From Hyphomicrobiales bacterium (GTDB lineage: Bacteria > Pseudomonadota > Alphaproteobacteria > Rhizobiales > Kaistiaceae): 18,414 bases of DNA. Within the stretch, counting starts at the first letter, position 1. Each line of letters starts with the position of its first letter. Of this stretch, positions 1-7,278 are shown in pieces. The stretch covers positions 1-18,414 of the forward strand of contig JAFKJZ010000336.1 in the NCBI GenBank assembly GCA_017305815.1. The letters run 5' to 3'. Made by a program: the position numbers and the translations under genes. Below the pieces are notes generated by a model, which ran no database searches, was not told the DNA's origin, and saw only the letters and a program-made list of their open reading frames with translations.

Positions 1-245
1 AGTTCGATCTCGTCCGCCAGCGCCTCTTGCTTCTGCTCGTCCGTCAGGGTGACTTCCTCGGATTCGCCTTCGGCATTCTTCACCTCGAAGGTGTCCGGCA
101 GCTCGTCGTTGAGCGACCAGTAGGCCAGCATCGCCGCTTCGGTCGGGTTGCTGGCGATCACGTCGACGGTGATCGTCACCTGATAGTGGTCGCCTTCGAA
201 TTCGTCGAAGTCCGTGTCGAGCTCGGCTTCCGTCTTGTCCGACAT
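1..245 (-). CDS. Small acidic hypothetical protein (3' end cut off by the window)
   Basis: This frame starts with ATG at 245 and stays open for 81 codons to the window edge, so its C-terminus is missing. The visible protein begins MSDKTEAELDTDFDEFEGDH and is strongly acidic, with a beta-like stretch (YQVTITVDVIAS) followed by a probable helix (PTEAAMLAYWSLNDELPD). I see no signal peptide, membrane segment or known motif. The start at 245 is chosen over the in-frame-looking ATG at 249 (a different frame) because GGAG lies 6 nt upstream of it. The gene follows the SDR gene of operon A on the same strand after a 113-nt gap, so it could be read through from the operon or be separate. Function is unknown. 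The reading frame looks real because of the ribosome binding site, the non-random amino-acid pattern and the lack of any competing gene. Confidence 0.6.
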   Translation of the reverse strand, partial: MSDKTEAELDTDFDEFEGDHYQVTITVDVIASNPTEAAMLAYWSLNDELPDTFEVKNAEGESEEVTLTDEQKQEALADEIE

Positions 246-358
246 CCATGTCTCCGCAACTTTGTCGGCGAGGTGGTTCCCGCCGATCCAGCTGCTCTCC
301 TACGCAGTTTGCGTGTCAGCGGAAAGACCTCTTCCGGCGCGATCCCCCGCCGCCCCCG

Positions 359-1129
359 CTAGCAGAGCGGCCGGCCGCCATCGATCGGGATGATCGAGCC
401 GGTTGTGAAGGTCAGAAGGCTCGCCACCGCCAGCACCGCATTCGCCACCTCTTCCGGCTCGGACAGCCGGCCGAGCGGCGTCTGCGCCGCCTGCCGGTCG
501 CGCCATTCCGGGTCGAGGCCCCTGACGAATTCCGTGTCGACCAGCCCCGGCGAGACCGAGACGACGCGGATCTCGGGCGCCAGCGCGCGCGCCAGCGACT
601 TCGTCAGATTGTCGACCGCCGCCTTCGAGGCGCAATAGGCGATGTTGCTGCCCATCGCCGTCACCGCGGCGATCGAGGAGATGTTGACAACGAGCCCGTC
701 GCCGGACGCCTTGAGCAGAGGACGGAAGGCGCGGACCATCGCGATCGGGCCGCGCACATTGACCGCCAGCACCTGGTCGATCAGCGCGTCGTCGAGCCCG
801 TCGAGATCGCCATGGGCGACGAAGCGCGTGGTGCCAGCGCAGTTCACCAGCATGTCGAGCCGGCCATAGCCGGCCTCGACCTCCGCGGCCAGCCGGCCGA
901 TCGCGGCCGTATCGGTGACCGGGGCGGCGAGCGCCCGATGCCCATCGCCCGGCAGCAAGGCGGCCAGCGCCTCGGCCGCCTCGGCGGAGGCGTTGTAGCC
1001 GACGACGACGGTCGCGCCCGCCGCCGCCAACGTCCGCACGATCGCCGCGCCGATGCCGCCCGCCCCGCCCGTGACGAGCGCGACCCTGCCCTGAAGCGCC
1101 TTGGCGCCGATCGATGCTGAGGCGGTCAT
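359..1129 (-). CDS. SDR-family NAD(P)-dependent oxidoreductase
   Basis: This is a 256-residue classical short-chain dehydrogenase, a typical length. It has the cofactor motif TGGAGGIG at residues 20-27, NCAG at 96-99 (usual NNAG), N124, and the catalytic S152, Y165 and K169 (S..YCASK). The C-terminal SPGLVDTEF and GSIIPIDGG are also typical. After the second strand the sequence reads VVVGYNAS, without the Asp of NAD-specific members; this resembles NADP-using FabG-like enzymes, but preference is not certain. It starts 1 nt after the stop of the gulonate-dehydrogenase-like gene and is the last gene of operon A. In this setting it probably oxidises or reduces a sugar, polyol or keto intermediate in the cytoplasm. 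It is unlikely to serve fatty-acid synthesis, since no fab genes are nearby. The exact substrate cannot be read from sequence. Confidence 0.9.
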   Translation of the reverse strand: MTASASIGAKALQGRVALVTGGAGGIGAAIVRTLAAAGATVVVGYNASAEAAEALAALLPGDGHRALAAPVTDTAAIGRLAAEVEAGYGRLDMLVNCAGTTRFVAHGDLDGLDDALIDQVLAVNVRGPIAMVRAFRPLLKASGDGLVVNISSIAAVTAMGSNIAYCASKAAVDNLTKSLARALAPEIRVVSVSPGLVDTEFVRGLDPEWRDRQAAQTPLGRLSEPEEVANAVLAVASLLTFTTGSIIPIDGGRPLC

Positions 1130-1130
1130 C

Positions 1131-2069
1131 TCAGTCCTTCTGGGCCTGCTTGTGCGCCACGAGCCGCATCAGCCGGCCGTCCCGCCAGGCGCGGCGATCG
1201 GCGAGGGCCTCGCCCGGCAACGCACCGCGCCGCTCGGCCGCGACCCGCCCGACGAGCTCGTCCGACCAGGGCCGCGGCTCGGTGCGATCCTGTGCGACGG
1301 AGTGATAGAGCGGCCCGAGGCGCTCTGCGTAGTCGGCGACGCCGCCCGGAGCGTTCAGGTCGATCGTCTCGAACGGCCCCATGAACGACCAGCGCAGGCC
1401 GAGGCCATGCGCGACGGTGGCGTCGATGTCGGCGGCGCTGGCATAGCCATCCTCGAACAGGGCCCAGGCCTCGTTCAGCAGCGCGCCCTGCAGGCGGTTC
1501 AGGATGAAGCCGGCAATCTCGCGATTGACCACCACCGGCACCTGGCCGAAGCGTTCCATCTCGGCCCGCAGGAACGGCACGATCGCCGGGTCTGTCCAGG
1601 GCGCCGGCACCAGCTCGACCACCGGAACCAGATGCGGCGGATTGACCGGATGGCTGATCAGGAAGCGACAGCGATTGCGGCAGCCCTCCGTGAAGGCCGA
1701 AGCGGGAATGCCGGAGGACGAGCTGCCGACGATCGCATCCGGCCGCATCGCCGCGTCGATCGCCAGCGAGATCGCCGTCTTGACGTCGACGCGCTCGAAC
1801 ACCGACTCCTGCACATAGTCGGCCTCGGCCACCGCCTCGGCGAGGCTGTCGGCGACCGAGATGCGTGCGAGGATGGCCTCGACCTCGTCGACGAGCCCGA
1901 CCGAGCGCATCTCGGCCAGGCTTTCGCGAATGCGATCGAGCACGGAGGCGCGGATCGACGCCTCCGCATCGAAGACCCGGACGGTCGCGCCGGATCGGGC
2001 GAAGACGATCGCCCAACCCGAACCGACCAGCCCGGCGCCGACGATGGCGACGTTGCGGATCGGCTGCAT
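1131..2069 (-). CDS. 3-hydroxyacyl-CoA dehydrogenase-fold protein, L-gulonate 3-dehydrogenase (lambda-crystallin)-like
   Basis: This is a 312-residue protein with an N-terminal Rossmann domain (GAGLVG at residues 11-16; D34 at the end of strand 2 suggests NAD). Residues 116-120 read SSSSG, followed by the family's SHPVNPPH block with probable catalytic H140 and E152. The C-terminal helical domain contains NREIAGFILNR (182-192) and the GLGLRWSFMGPFET and RRAWRDGRLMRL segments. These last two match the mammalian CRYL1/L-gulonate 3-dehydrogenase subgroup as I recall it, better than fatty-acid FadB-type enzymes. The expected reaction is oxidation of a 3-hydroxy acid such as an aldonate to its 3-keto form. 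The start codon shares one base with the preceding stop (TGATG at 2071-2067), indicating coupling to the lactonase-like gene. That order fits lactone opening followed by oxidation of the acid. Carnitine dehydrogenase is a related alternative, but no carnitine genes are near. Confidence 0.85.
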   Translation of the reverse strand: MQPIRNVAIVGAGLVGSGWAIVFARSGATVRVFDAEASIRASVLDRIRESLAEMRSVGLVDEVEAILARISVADSLAEAVAEADYVQESVFERVDVKTAISLAIDAAMRPDAIVGSSSSGIPASAFTEGCRNRCRFLISHPVNPPHLVPVVELVPAPWTDPAIVPFLRAEMERFGQVPVVVNREIAGFILNRLQGALLNEAWALFEDGYASAADIDATVAHGLGLRWSFMGPFETIDLNAPGGVADYAERLGPLYHSVAQDRTEPRPWSDELVGRVAAERRGALPGEALADRRAWRDGRLMRLVAHKQAQKD

Positions 2070-2959
2070 CAGTTCACCTTCGAGGCTTCGCCGTCGGCGA
2101 GGCAGATCTCGGTGATGCGCAGGCCGTCCGCAGTGATGCGCGAGGGGAAACGGTCGCGCAGCCGCTCCTCGTGGATCGGGATGACGCGGCGGGATTCGTA
2201 GCCGACCTGCTTCATCATCTCCTCGGTCGCCAGCACCAGATTGGTCTGGCTGCCGGTGGCGAGGCCGACCGGCACATAGATCGGATCGTTGACGTCGACG
2301 GCGCCGCCCGGGCCTTCGATGTTGTCGAACACATAGACGAGGTCGCCGGCGAGCACCCAGGTATCGGACGAATCCTTCTCGCCGTCATTGCGGACCGTGA
2401 TCCACTGCGAGCCGAAGGTGTGGCTGTCGAAGGCGGCGTGCAGGTCGACGCCCGGCAGCACGTCGGCGCGGGCGCCGTCGACGGTGACGAGGCGGCGCTG
2501 GCGGGCGAGGTCGAGGCCGCGCACGATGTCGCCGGGATCGACCGCCGTCATCATCCAGCGCATGCGGTCTGGCAGCGCCATCGCCCAGGCCCATTTCGCG
2601 ACCTCGCGCTCCTGGATGTAGAAGGTGGCGTTGGGGAAGTCCTCGACATTGCCGAAATGGTCGAAATGGGCGTGCGTGACGAAGACGGTGTCGACTTCCT
2701 CCGGCTTGACGCCGACCCCGCCGAGCACGGTGCGCGGCGAGCGCCAGTTCTCGACGCCGAAGCGGTCGCCCAGCACCTTGCCATAGTCCTTGTCGTTATA
2801 GCCGACGTCGATCATGGCCGTATGGCCGTTGCCCTTGATCAGGGCATAGCAATAGGGAAGCTTCACATAGCCCTGATTGTGCGCGCCATAGAGCACGCCG
2901 CTCTTGTGGTAGTTGGTGACATAGCTGTATTCGAGCACCCAGATCGAATAGTCGCCCAT
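2069..2959 (-). CDS. MBL-fold metallo-hydrolase, lactonase-like (AHL lactonase/BlcC family)
   Basis: This 296-residue cytoplasmic protein has the dinuclear-metal motif HAHFDH at residues 96-101, H180 (DSHTFGSQ), D206 (AGDLVY) and H263 (PIHEE). That is the full ligand set of the metallo-beta-lactamase fold, in the arrangement seen in N-acyl-homoserine and gamma-butyrolactone lactonases. It is somewhat longer than AiiA or AttM/BlcC (about 250-260 residues). The extra length includes an aromatic-rich segment at about 122-140. There is no signal peptide, which argues against a beta-lactamase. The start at 2959 has GGAGG about 9 nt upstream. It sits between the unknown protein and a sugar-acid dehydrogenase in operon A. 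I therefore infer that it opens a sugar or aldonic lactone formed by a dehydrogenase of the pathway. Quorum quenching is possible from the fold but not favoured by context. Confidence 0.85.
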   Translation of the reverse strand: MGDYSIWVLEYSYVTNYHKSGVLYGAHNQGYVKLPYCYALIKGNGHTAMIDVGYNDKDYGKVLGDRFGVENWRSPRTVLGGVGVKPEEVDTVFVTHAHFDHFGNVEDFPNATFYIQEREVAKWAWAMALPDRMRWMMTAVDPGDIVRGLDLARQRRLVTVDGARADVLPGVDLHAAFDSHTFGSQWITVRNDGEKDSSDTWVLAGDLVYVFDNIEGPGGAVDVNDPIYVPVGLATGSQTNLVLATEEMMKQVGYESRRVIPIHEERLRDRFPSRITADGLRITEICLADGEASKVN

Positions 2960-2972
2960 ATAGTCTTCCTCC

Positions 2973-3551
2973 CTAGCATCGTGTTGGTTGGACCATGCAT
3001 GAACAGCAGGCCTGGCTGAAATCGACCATGCTCAAGCCCGCCTCCATGTCGGAGGCGCTCCTCAGGGCTTGATAGGCCGCGTTGATCTCGTTCGAGGCGA
3101 TCGCGAGCGCCGCCTCGCCGCCGCCGATCTCGCCGAAGCGGCGGAAATGCCGAAGGCCGGCGCCGATATGCGCGAAGGTGGCGTCGAGCCTGGCCTTGTG
3201 CGCGGCAAGCCCGCCCGGTGCGTCGAGCGCCGCCAGCGTTTCGCCCGCCTGACGCCAGCGCTCGTCGGCGATCGGCAGATCCGGCAGGTCGAGCACCTCG
3301 CGCCGACCACTGGCCTGGACCAGGATCAGCAGCCCGGCGAGCTGGCCGATCAACCGGCGGAACGCCTCATAGGCCTTGCCGGCCTCGACGCGATAGACGA
3401 CGCCCCGATCGGCCAGCGCCTCTTCTGCGGCGCCCGGCAGCGCCACGGCGCTGGCCGTGAAGCGCGCCGGCTCGGCGAGCGCCGAGCAATCCTCGCGATG
3501 CAGCGTCACAGCGCGCTCGAACAGCGCCCGCCCGGCCTTGTCAGTCCGCAT
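2973..3551 (-). CDS. Unrecognised 192-residue protein with a C-terminal cysteine cluster
   Basis: I do not recognise this protein. It is 192 residues, mostly predicted helical, Ala- and Arg-rich, without a signal peptide. One hydrophobic stretch (LIGQLAGLLILVQA, about 67-80) is probably too short and amphipathic to be a sure membrane span. The C-terminus carries ACCSC (C182, C183, C185) and a final C192, with C22 near the N-terminus. The cluster could bind a metal or form a redox site, but this is speculation. The ATG at 3551 lies inside the 3' end of the LacI gene (11-nt overlap), and 13 nt separate its stop from the lactonase-like start. It is therefore almost surely translated as part of operon A. 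A helper or unknown enzyme of the pathway is possible. Confidence 0.75.
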   Translation of the reverse strand: MRTDKAGRALFERAVTLHREDCSALAEPARFTASAVALPGAAEEALADRGVVYRVEAGKAYEAFRRLIGQLAGLLILVQASGRREVLDLPDLPIADERWRQAGETLAALDAPGGLAAHKARLDATFAHIGAGLRHFRRFGEIGGGEAALAIASNEINAAYQALRSASDMEAGLSMVDFSQACCSCMVQPTRC

Positions 3552-4584
3552 GGCGGTTCCTCGTCGATTGCCGTTCGACCAGCACCGTCGGCGCGATGCG
3601 CTGCACGAAAGGTTCGGCCGCCGGTTGGGCGGAAACCTTGCGCGCGATGTCGACCGTGCTCTTCAGCATCGCCTCGACCGGCTGGCGTACGGTCGTCAGC
3701 GCATGCGACGGCCAGGCGGCCATCGCGACGTCGTCGAAGCCGACGACGGAAAGATCCTCGGGAATGGCGAGCCCGAGCTCGCGGCGAACGCCGTCCATGA
3801 AGCCGATGGCGAGAATGTCGTTGGCGCAGAAGACGCCGTCAGGGCGAGAGGCCAGCGCCCCGAAGGCCGCCGCCGCGCCATAGCCGGCTTCGTAGGAGAA
3901 CAGCCCGGCCTCGACGCAGACCGGCTCCTCCAGCCCGCGCTCGATGGCGCGCTGAACGAACCCGGCCCGGCGTTCGACATTGGTCGAGGCGTCCGGCCTC
4001 GCCGCGATATAGGCAAGACGTTGATGGCCGCGATCAATGAGGAAATCGGCGACCATGGCGCCGCCGATGCGGTTGTCGCAGCTGACGCCGAAGCAGTGAT
4101 CGTCCTCGGACAGGCGGTTGAAGAACACCACCGGCGTCCCCTGCGCCTCGCATTCGTCGCGCACCTCCGGCGACAGGCGCGAGGCGAGGATGATGGCGAG
4201 GTCCGGCTGATAGGTGAGCAGGAGACGGACCGCGTCGTCGATCTCCCTCGGCGCCTGCGCGGCCACCAGCATGACGTTCATGCCGAAGGCGCGCAGGTCC
4301 TCGGTCATCCGCGTGACGACTTCAGGGTAGAAAGGATTGGTGATGTCCGACACCACCAATCCGACAATGCGGGTCTTCTTGGTGATCAGGCTGCGGGCGA
4401 AGGGGTTCGGCCGGTAGCCGATCTCCTGCGCCCGCTTCAGGACCACGTCGCGCGTCTGCTGCGCGATGACGGCGTGGGGATGGAAGGCGCGCGACACGGT
4501 CGACACGGACATGTTCAGGTCGCGCGCCAGATCCTTGACCGTGATGCGCGGCTTGCGCTCCCGGCCCTTCGCGTTGTCAGCCAT
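3541..4584 (-). CDS. LacI-family transcriptional regulator
   Basis: This 347-residue regulator has an N-terminal helix-turn-helix (ITVKDLARDLNMSVSTVSRAF, about 14-34) and the hinge-helix region IGYRPNPFARSL (55-66). It continues into a periplasmic-binding-protein-like effector domain starting at TRIVGLVVSDITNPFY. The family normally represses sugar genes and releases DNA on ligand binding. The start at 4584 is chosen because GGAGGG lies 6 nt upstream. The ATG at 4590 abuts that site, and more upstream starts would run into the HisD-like gene. It follows the HisD-like gene by 26 nt and overlaps the next gene by 11 nt, so it sits in the middle of the operon. Its natural targets are the GAGAACGTTCTC palindromes upstream of the ATPase gene and the binding-protein gene, which would give autoregulation. 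The operator assignment is inference; the family call is firm. Confidence 0.93.
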   Translation of the reverse strand: MADNAKGRERKPRITVKDLARDLNMSVSTVSRAFHPHAVIAQQTRDVVLKRAQEIGYRPNPFARSLITKKTRIVGLVVSDITNPFYPEVVTRMTEDLRAFGMNVMLVAAQAPREIDDAVRLLLTYQPDLAIILASRLSPEVRDECEAQGTPVVFFNRLSEDDHCFGVSCDNRIGGAMVADFLIDRGHQRLAYIAARPDASTNVERRAGFVQRAIERGLEEPVCVEAGLFSYEAGYGAAAAFGALASRPDGVFCANDILAIGFMDGVRRELGLAIPEDLSVVGFDDVAMAAWPSHALTTVRQPVEAMLKSTVDIARKVSAQPAAEPFVQRIAPTVLVERQSTRNRHAD

Positions 4585-4610
4585 GATCATCCCTCCGCGG
4601 TCCATGGTGC

Positions 4611-5900
4611 TCAGGCGGCGTTGCGCCCCCCGAATCGACGGACGCGGATGTTCGCCTGTTCGGCGTGGCCGTGGAATCCTTCCAGCATGCAAAGGCGCGA
4701 GCAAACTTCGCCAACCAGCGCGCTCGCCTCGTCCGTCAGAACCCGCTGATAGGTGCAGGTCTTGATGAACTTGCCGACCCACAGGCCGCCGGTATAGCGC
4801 GCCGCCTTCTTGGTCGGCAGCGTGTGGTTGGTGCCGATCACCTTGTCGCCGAAGGCGACATTGGTGCGCGGGCCCAGGAACAGGGCGCCGTAGTTGGTCA
4901 TGTTGGCGAGGAAATAATCGGGATCGCGGGTCATGACCTGGACATGCTCGGAGGCGATCCGATCGGCTTCCGCCACCATCTCCTCGTAGCTGTCGCAGAC
5001 GATGACCTCGCCATAGTCGGCCCAGGACTGGCCGGCCAGCGCCGCCGTCGGCAGCGTCTGCAGCTGGCGCTCGATCTCCGCCATCGTGTCGCGGGCGAGC
5101 CTTTCCGAATTGGTCAGCAGCACCGCCGGCGAGTTCTTGCCGTGCTCCGCCTGGCCGAGCAGGTCGGTCGCGCAGATCTCGCCGTCGACGCTGTCGTCGG
5201 CGATCACCAGCGTCTCGGTCGGGCCGGCGAAGAGATCGATGCCGATGCGGCCATAGAGCTGGCGCTTGGCCTCGGCGACGAAGGCGTTGCCGGGGCCGAC
5301 GATCATGTCGACCGGGGCGATCGTCTCGGTGCCGAGCGCCATGGCGCCGACGGCCTGGACGCCGCCAAGCACATAGATCTCGTCGGCGCCGGCGAGGTGC
5401 ATCGCCGCGACGATCGCCGGGTGCGGCCCGCCCTTGAACGGCGGCGCGCAGGCGACGATGCGCTTCACGCCCGCCACCTTGGCGGTCACCACGCTCATAT
5501 GGGCGGAGGCGACCATCGGATACTGGCCGCCCGGCACGTAGCAGCCGACGGCGTTGACCGGGATGTTCTTGTGGCCGAGCACGACGCCGGGAAGCGTCTC
5601 GACCTCCAGATCGAGAATGCAGGCGCGCTGCTTCTCGGCGAAATTGCGAACCTGGGCCTGGGCGAAGCGGATGTCGTCGAGATCCTGCTTCGAGACCTTG
5701 GCGAGCGCTGCCTCGATGTCGGCGTCGCTCAGACGGAAGGTCTCCGGCGACCAGGCGTCGAAGCGCTCCGAAAGCTCGCGCACCGCCGCGTCGCCGCGCT
5801 TGCCGATATCGGCCAGGATGCCCTCCACCGTCGCGCGGACCTTCGCGTCATTCTCGGCGACAGCGCTCGAATCCTGACCGCGCTTCAGATACTTGGCCAT
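4611..5900 (-). CDS. Histidinol dehydrogenase-family (HisD-like) zinc/NAD dehydrogenase, probably catabolic
   Basis: This 429-residue protein is full length for the HisD family. It keeps PGG (123-125), GPGN (202-205), AGPTE (225-229) and the putative zinc ligands Q250, H253 (GQAEHG), D352 and H412, plus the catalytic pair E318-H319 (SEHVQ). The enzyme family oxidises a primary alcohol through an aldehyde to a carboxylate using two NAD. The start at 5900 is preferred over one 7 codons upstream because AGGAA sits 5 nt before it. No other his gene is nearby. The gene lies between an ABC binding protein and a LacI repressor, so histidine synthesis is unlikely. A known precedent for a catabolic HisD homologue is HpsN, which oxidises 2,3-dihydroxypropane-1-sulfonate. 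By analogy this one may oxidise a polyol or similar alcohol taken up by the linked transporter; the substrate is unknown. Confidence 0.88.
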   Translation of the reverse strand: MAKYLKRGQDSSAVAENDAKVRATVEGILADIGKRGDAAVRELSERFDAWSPETFRLSDADIEAALAKVSKQDLDDIRFAQAQVRNFAEKQRACILDLEVETLPGVVLGHKNIPVNAVGCYVPGGQYPMVASAHMSVVTAKVAGVKRIVACAPPFKGGPHPAIVAAMHLAGADEIYVLGGVQAVGAMALGTETIAPVDMIVGPGNAFVAEAKRQLYGRIGIDLFAGPTETLVIADDSVDGEICATDLLGQAEHGKNSPAVLLTNSERLARDTMAEIERQLQTLPTAALAGQSWADYGEVIVCDSYEEMVAEADRIASEHVQVMTRDPDYFLANMTNYGALFLGPRTNVAFGDKVIGTNHTLPTKKAARYTGGLWVGKFIKTCTYQRVLTDEASALVGEVCSRLCMLEGFHGHAEQANIRVRRFGGRNAA

Positions 5901-5927
5901 TCTCGTTCCTCGTCTCGTCAATGGGAT

Positions 5928-5951
5928 GGTGGACGGCCGGAGCCGTCCACC
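5928..5951 (-). terminator. Strong intra-operon hairpin after the binding-protein gene (not a classical terminator)
   Basis: Arms GGTGGACGGC (5928-5937) and GCCGTCCACC (5942-5951) pair perfectly over 10 bp with a 4-nt loop. The hairpin starts 7 nt after the stop of the binding-protein gene and 27 nt before the HisD-like start codon. On the minus-strand RNA no U-run follows. It is therefore more likely an mRNA-stabilising or partial attenuating element than a full terminator. Such elements often keep binding-protein mRNA more abundant than downstream enzyme mRNA. The structure is seen directly; its role is inferred. Confidence 0.55.
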
Positions 5952-5958
5952 GGTTGCA

Positions 5959-7179
5959 TCAGGGGGTCACGGTCGGCTGGATCTTCGTCAGCTTGTAGAG
6001 ATCGGCCGGCGGCTCGCAGTTCTGGCAGTTGATGCCGGGCTCGTTCGGAGCCTTGACGACGTCGGCCGGCAGCGGCTGGATCGTCGCACCCGGGGTCGGC
6101 TTGCCGTCGAGGGCCGAGGTCAGCGACAGCTCGGGCAGCAGTTCCGGATTGAACACTTCGGTCACGAAGGAGGACGGCACCTTGCCTTCCGGGAAGACGT
6201 TGCAGCCATTCTCGAACGTGTCGCCGGCGCAGACCTGGACCGAAGCGGCCGGAACCCACGGCAGCGGGTATTCGATGTTGGTCGGCTCCAGCGTGCGCTT
6301 GCCGGTCAGGATTTCCATCAGCAGCTTGAAGGCATAGCCCGACTGCGCCGGCGGCGAGCCGGCCGAAACGCCCTTCAGGCCCTTTGCCTGCATGTCCGGA
6401 TTGGCAAGCGCGAGGCGGAGCCCGTTGGAGTTCTCGCCGGTGATCGGCACGAGCTTGGAGCCCGCGTCCTGCAGCGCCTGGATCGCGCCATATTCGCCGG
6501 CCTGCGCCCAGATGCCGTCGACATCCGGATGTGCGGCGAGCGCCTTGGCGGTCTCCTGCTGGGTCGTGCGGTCGTCCCAGTAGGAATAGTATTCGGCGGC
6601 GATCTCGATACCCGGATACTGCTTGAAGATGTGCATCGCGCCGTCGGTGTGGCGCTTGTCGACCGAATTGCCGGGCACGCCGCGGCTCAGGAAGATCTTG
6701 CCCTTGCCGCCGAGCTCGTTGACCAGCGCCTGGGCCGAATTCTCGCCGAAGCCGGAGGTGATGTAGCTGACATTGTAGGCGCAGGGCTCGGTGACCGTGG
6801 CGTCGTAGGTGAAGAACTTCACGCCCTGCTCGCAGCCGCGCTTGATGACGCGGTTGAGCGCCGTCGAGGAGATCGGGAAGGTGACGATGCCGTCGGCGCC
6901 CGCCTCGATCATGCTTTCATAGGCGGAGATCTGCGCCTGCGGGTCGGTGCCCGAGATCACCTCGATCAGCTCGACCTGCTTGTCATAGGGCGGCGTCGCG
7001 GCCAGCGCCTTGACGATGTTCGCCGCCTCGGACTGCCACGCGTTGCCGCTGTAGCTGAGGCTCAGATAGATCTTGAACTTCTTGTCCTCGGCATGGGCCG
7101 ACCCGACCAGACCGGCCAGGGCCACCGCCGCCGTGGTGCAGAGCATCGTCGCCCTGCCAAGACGCTTCCAATTCCGCAT
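5959..7179 (-). CDS. Periplasmic substrate-binding protein of a ribose-type sugar ABC transporter
   Basis: This 406-residue precursor has a signal peptide (basic MRNWKRLGR, hydrophobic core, probable cleavage after SAHA at residue 30). A type I periplasmic-binding fold follows, with [43 protein letters not shown] and [14 protein letters not shown]. The start at 7179 has a good GAGGAGAGG site just upstream. It is about 80-100 residues longer than typical RbsB-like proteins. The mature part holds six cysteines (116, 133, 317, 326, 385, 388), including CQNC near the C-terminus, suggesting periplasmic disulfides. It should bind the imported substrate and deliver it to the two upstream permeases. 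It is placed after the permeases, behind its own copy of the palindromic operator (7223-7238). The ligand cannot be told from sequence. Confidence 0.9.
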   Translation of the reverse strand: MRNWKRLGRATMLCTTAAVALAGLVGSAHAEDKKFKIYLSLSYSGNAWQSEAANIVKALAATPPYDKQVELIEVISGTDPQAQISAYESMIEAGADGIVTFPISSTALNRVIKRGCEQGVKFFTYDATVTEPCAYNVSYITSGFGENSAQALVNELGGKGKIFLSRGVPGNSVDKRHTDGAMHIFKQYPGIEIAAEYYSYWDDRTTQQETAKALAAHPDVDGIWAQAGEYGAIQALQDAGSKLVPITGENSNGLRLALANPDMQAKGLKGVSAGSPPAQSGYAFKLLMEILTGKRTLEPTNIEYPLPWVPAASVQVCAGDTFENGCNVFPEGKVPSSFVTEVFNPELLPELSLTSALDGKPTPGATIQPLPADVVKAPNEPGINCQNCEPPADLYKLTKIQPTVTP

Positions 7180-7222
7180 GTTTCCTCTCCTCTTTCTTCG
7201 CTTTGGACGGCCCGACGATGCA

Positions 7223-7238
7223 GTGAGAACGTTCTCAC
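7223..7238. promoter_or_regulatory. Perfect 16-bp palindrome, probable LacI-family operator upstream of the binding-protein gene
   Basis: GTGAGAACGTTCTCAC is a perfect 16-bp palindrome with the central CG typical of LacI-family operators. It lies 43 nt upstream of the binding-protein start codon, in the 99-nt gap after the second permease. The same core GAGAACGTTCTC occurs twice upstream of the ATPase gene. A LacI-family regulator is encoded in the same operon, which makes it the probable binder. Only a weak -35-like TTGTCT (7248-7243) is visible nearby, so an internal promoter is possible but not demonstrated. Confidence 0.8.
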
Positions 7239-7278
7239 CCGAAGACAAAGACGTGCATCGACCGGAGCGACCTCCCCT

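Noticed and set aside
2069..2959. Beta-lactamase or quorum-quenching enzyme as the function of the MBL-fold protein
   Set aside because: There is no signal peptide for a periplasmic beta-lactamase, and the operon is a sugar-type catabolic one with no quorum-sensing genes. The fold alone cannot exclude AHL hydrolysis, but it is not the best reading.
3541..4782. A longer LacI start at 4782
   Set aside because: The extension lies within the HisD-like coding region and has no family similarity. GGAGGG 6 nt before 4584 decides the start.
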